Of a DNA stretch of 5,793 nt, positions 3,772 through 5,793 are shown one piece after another (the first letter of the stretch is position 1; each line of letters begins with the position of its first letter). A program made the position numbers and the translations under genes. Source of the DNA: Pseudomonadota bacterium (GTDB lineage Bacteria > Pseudomonadota > Alphaproteobacteria > Caulobacterales > Caulobacteraceae); assembly GCA_023433655.1 (NCBI GenBank), contig JAEYUE010000178.1:1-5793 (forward strand), given 5' to 3'. Under the pieces are notes generated by a model. It made no database searches, was not told where the DNA came from, and was given only the letters and a program-made list of their open reading frames with translations.

Positions 3772-5315
3772 TGGGGGCTCCCGCGCTTCTGACCCTGTCG
3801 CTTGTCCTGTCGGTCGGGGCGGCGGCCGGAGCATGGCTCGGCGGCCGCATGGTCGAGGCGCTGAGCGAGGATCCGGCCCTGCGCGACCGGCTGTGGGGGA
3901 CGGTCCTGCTTCTGCCGGTCCTCCCGCCAGCGGTGGTCGCCCTGCTGTTGCTCACGCCCGCGCCGGTGCGCGAGATCGTCGCGGTCGCCTCGGCGACGCC
4001 GATGGCGTCCACCCTGGTCGAGGTCGGCCCCGCGCCTGCCGCGGCCAGCCAGGCTTTCGCGCCCGACCCGACGCTGACGATGATGGCGATACTGGCCGGC
4101 GCGGGCCTGCTGGCCGTATCGGGTCTGGTCCGGCTGGCCCTGGGCGCGCGGCGCGTGGCTCGCCTTATCGGCGGGCTGGAAGCGCCGGACCCCGGAACGT
4201 TGGAGCTGGTCCGTGAGGTCGCGGCCCGGCTGTCTGCACCGGCGCCGGATGTCGGCGTCAGCGCGGCCGTGGCGGAGCCCATGCTGGTCGGCGTCATGCG
4301 GCCCCGGCTGGTCCTGCCCGCCGGCCTGACCGGATCGGCGGAGCCTGATGTGGTGCGGGCCATGATCGCCCACGAGCTGGCGCACCTGAAGCGGGGAGAC
4401 CACCGCGCCATCTGGGTCGAGGGGCTGCTTCTCGCCGTGCTGGCCTTCAACCCGCTGATGCCGGTGCTGCGCGACCGGAGGGCGGCCGCGCGTGAAGAGG
4501 TCTGCGACCGCCTCGCCCTCGCCGACGCCGCCCCGCCGACGCGCCGCGCCTACGCCGAGTCCCTGATCGGGGCCCTGCGCCGCCGCGCCGGCCCGCAGCC
4601 CCTGCCTGCTCTCAGCTTCACCGGCGCCGGAAGGAGAACCGCCATGCGTAGACTGAAGGCCGTAATGTGCCCCGCCGCCCCCGCCGGAGGCGCGGCTCGT
4701 CTGCTGGCGGCCGGCGGCGCCCTGGCTGTGGCCCTCGCGGCGGGCGCCGGCTCTCTTGCCATCGCTGGCGAGCGCGAGGCGGTGGTCCGCATCGCCGGGC
4801 CTGAGGCGGCTTCCGGAGCGGCGCCGAAGACGTCGCAGACGCGCCCCGATCCGGCGACGACCGCTCCCGGAGCGGTGGAGGCCGACGATCGGCAGGAGGC
4901 CGCCGAGGCCTTTTCGCGCCTTAATCCGGATCAGCAGACGCGTTTCCGCAACCCCACGGCCGTCGCCTACCGTGACATCTGTGCTTCCGCAGACGCGGCG
5001 GACGGCGGCTTCTGCGCCGGGGTGATGTTCTCGGTCCTGGGGAGGGCGCCTGGAAACGGCGTGTGCGCACCGGTGAGCACGAGCGGAGGTCCGGACCTGG
5101 ACGCCTATGTCGAGCGCGGCAAGGCGGCGGTGGCCGGACTTCGTCCCGGCGCCAGGGAGGACGCCTACCGGTTTGCCGAACGGGCGCTGAGGCAGGCCCA
5201 TCCCTGCGAAGCCGTCGCGCCGGATATGGCCGAGGCAGGGGCGACCGGGGTCGCAGCCCTCGCTGACGCCGCCGAACCGCCGGCCAAGGTCGAGGCGGCT
5301 CCCGTCTCCCTTTAG
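3771..5315 (+). CDS. BlaR1-like M56 membrane zinc metalloprotease with atypical four-cysteine sensor domain
   Basis: A 514-residue inner-membrane protein that should sense a periplasmic signal and trigger removal of the BlaI-type repressor. Membrane segments are near residues 4-24, 41-62, 104-126 and 309-333. The cytoplasmic M56 domain has the zinc motif HELAH (201-205) and the downstream REEVCDRLAL (241-250), which holds the likely third ligand Glu and the family's Cys-Asp. A second hydrophobic stretch (213-230) follows HELAH. After the last helix come a Pro/Ala/Thr linker (about 340-375) and a domain of about 110 residues with C404, C415, C432 and C479. The roughly 250-residue penicillin-binding domain of classical BlaR1 (SxxK, KTG) is absent. 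The GFCAGV, VCAPV and ALRQAHPC motifs recall Rap1a/Tai-type proteins. The start has GGGGAGG (3757-3763) and overlaps the blaI stop. Confidence 0.85.
   Translation: MGAPALLTLSLVLSVGAAAGAWLGGRMVEALSEDPALRDRLWGTVLLLPVLPPAVVALLLLTPAPVREIVAVASATPMASTLVEVGPAPAAASQAFAPDPTLTMMAILAGAGLLAVSGLVRLALGARRVARLIGGLEAPDPGTLELVREVAARLSAPAPDVGVSAAVAEPMLVGVMRPRLVLPAGLTGSAEPDVVRAMIAHELAHLKRGDHRAIWVEGLLLAVLAFNPLMPVLRDRRAAAREEVCDRLALADAAPPTRRAYAESLIGALRRRAGPQPLPALSFTGAGRRTAMRRLKAVMCPAAPAGGAARLLAAGGALAVALAAGAGSLAIAGEREAVVRIAGPEAASGAAPKTSQTRPDPATTAPGAVEADDRQEAAEAFSRLNPDQQTRFRNPTAVAYRDICASADAADGGFCAGVMFSVLGRAPGNGVCAPVSTSGGPDLDAYVERGKAAVAGLRPGAREDAYRFAERALRQAHPCEAVAPDMAEAGATGVAALADAAEPPAKVEAAPVSL
4629..4646 (+). promoter_or_regulatory. 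Strong internal ribosome-binding site and ATG inside the blaR1-like gene
   Basis: GGAAGGAG (4629-4636) lies seven bases before the in-frame ATG 4644-4646 (Met292). Translation from there would give a 223-residue product starting MRRLKAVM, with a hydrophobic segment and an Ala-rich end resembling a signal peptide, followed by the four-cysteine domain. The same bases encode Gly-Arg-Arg-Thr-Ala in a stretch typical of M56 proteins, so the match may be accidental. Confidence 0.35.
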
Positions 5316-5320
5316 CCGAT

Positions 5321-5793
5321 CTACCGCCCCCTGAACTCGGGCTTCCGCTTCTCGACGAAGGCGGACATGCCCTCCTTCTGGTCCTCGAAGGCGAACAGGG
5401 AGTGGAACAGGCGGCGCTCGAACTGGACGCCCTGGGTCAGGGTGGTCTCAAGCGCGGCGTTGACCATTTCCTTGTTGGCCATGACCGCGAGCAGGCTCTG
5501 GGCGGCGATCCTGGCGGCGATCTTGCGGACCTCGTCGAGGAGCTGGTCATGCGGCACGACGCGGCTGGCGAGTCCGGCGCGCTCGGCTTCGGCGGCGTCC
5601 ATCATGCGGGCGGTCAACATCATGTCCATGGCCTTGGACTTGCCGACGAGGCGGGTCAGGCGCTGGGAGCCGCCGATGCCGGGGGCGACGCCGAGGTTGA
5701 TCTCGGGCTGGCCGAATTTCGCCTTCTCGGAGGCGACGATGAAGTCGCACAGCATGGCCAGTTCGCAGCCGCCGCCGAGGGCGAAGCCGTTGA
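5321..5793 (-). CDS. Enoyl-CoA hydratase/isomerase (crotonase family), C-terminal part (5' end outside window)
   Basis: Enoyl-CoA hydratases add water to trans-2-enoyl-CoA in fatty-acid beta-oxidation. 156 codons are visible after two leading bases, beginning NGFALGGGCELAMLCDFIVA. This holds the oxyanion-hole glycines and the first catalytic Glu (GGGCE). QPEINLGVAPGIGGSQRL carries the second catalytic Glu. The ending FVEKRKPEFRGR is typical of the family's C-terminus. Both catalytic glutamates indicate a true hydratase rather than a distant crotonase homologue. The N-terminal third is beyond the right edge; Met codons inside the window are internal. The gene converges on the blaR1-like gene with only five bases between stop codons and no visible terminator. 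It is the usual alphaproteobacterial neighbour of rpsT-dnaA, on the same strand as them, here separated by the accessory genes. Confidence 0.93.
   Translation of the reverse strand, partial: NGFALGGGCELAMLCDFIVASEKAKFGQPEINLGVAPGIGGSQRLTRLVGKSKAMDMMLTARMMDAAEAERAGLASRVVPHDQLLDEVRKIAARIAAQSLLAVMANKEMVNAALETTLTQGVQFERRLFHSLFAFEDQKEGMSAFVEKRKPEFRGR

Noticed and set aside
3585..5201. Long minus-strand open frame antisense to the blaI/blaR1-like genes
   Set aside because: The product is rich in Arg, Gly and Gln without any domain; the plus-strand frame has clear BlaI and M56 motifs.

Overview
The window is GC-rich, densely coded chromosomal DNA from an alphaproteobacterium, most likely of the Caulobacterales (Brevundimonas/Caulobacter/Phenylobacterium type). 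The evidence is the DnaA N-terminus and rpsT side by side, an enoyl-CoA hydratase gene close by, clustered GANTC (CcrM-type) sites in front of dnaA, and a GGAAC/GTT (EcfG/SigT-like) promoter. The genus is an inference; no rRNA or other decisive marker is present.

Layout. Positions 1-388 (minus) are the 5' end of dnaA, which runs off the left edge. Positions 389-849 are a long dnaA leader/promoter region with five GANTC sites in 97 bp and a strong hairpin that probably ends rpsT transcription. Positions 850-1119 (minus) are rpsT (ribosomal protein S20). Positions 1120-1285 are a divergent promoter region. Positions 1286-3287 (plus) are a tight three-gene operon: an SRPBCC-domain protein, a zinc-dependent alcohol/formaldehyde-dehydrogenase-like MDR enzyme, and a 72-residue protein of unknown function. 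Positions 3288-3384 hold a promoter with a perfect 18-bp palindrome of the BlaI/MecI/CopY operator type. Positions 3385-5315 (plus) are a translationally coupled BlaI-type repressor and BlaR1-like M56 membrane metalloprotease. Positions 5321-5793 (minus) are the 3' part of an enoyl-CoA hydratase gene that runs off the right edge.

How it fits together. In many alphaproteobacteria enoyl-CoA hydratase, rpsT and dnaA lie next to each other on one strand. Here about 4 kb of plus-strand accessory genes sit between the hydratase and rpsT. The first accessory operon looks like a stress-response/detoxification unit driven by a candidate general-stress sigma promoter. The second is a self-contained sensor-protease/repressor pair. 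Its protease carries, in place of the penicillin-binding sensor of classical BlaR1, a short four-cysteine C-terminal domain that resembles Rap1a/Tai-type periplasmic proteins. That variant BlaR1 is the most unusual element in the window. No mobile element, CRISPR array, tRNA or rRNA was seen.
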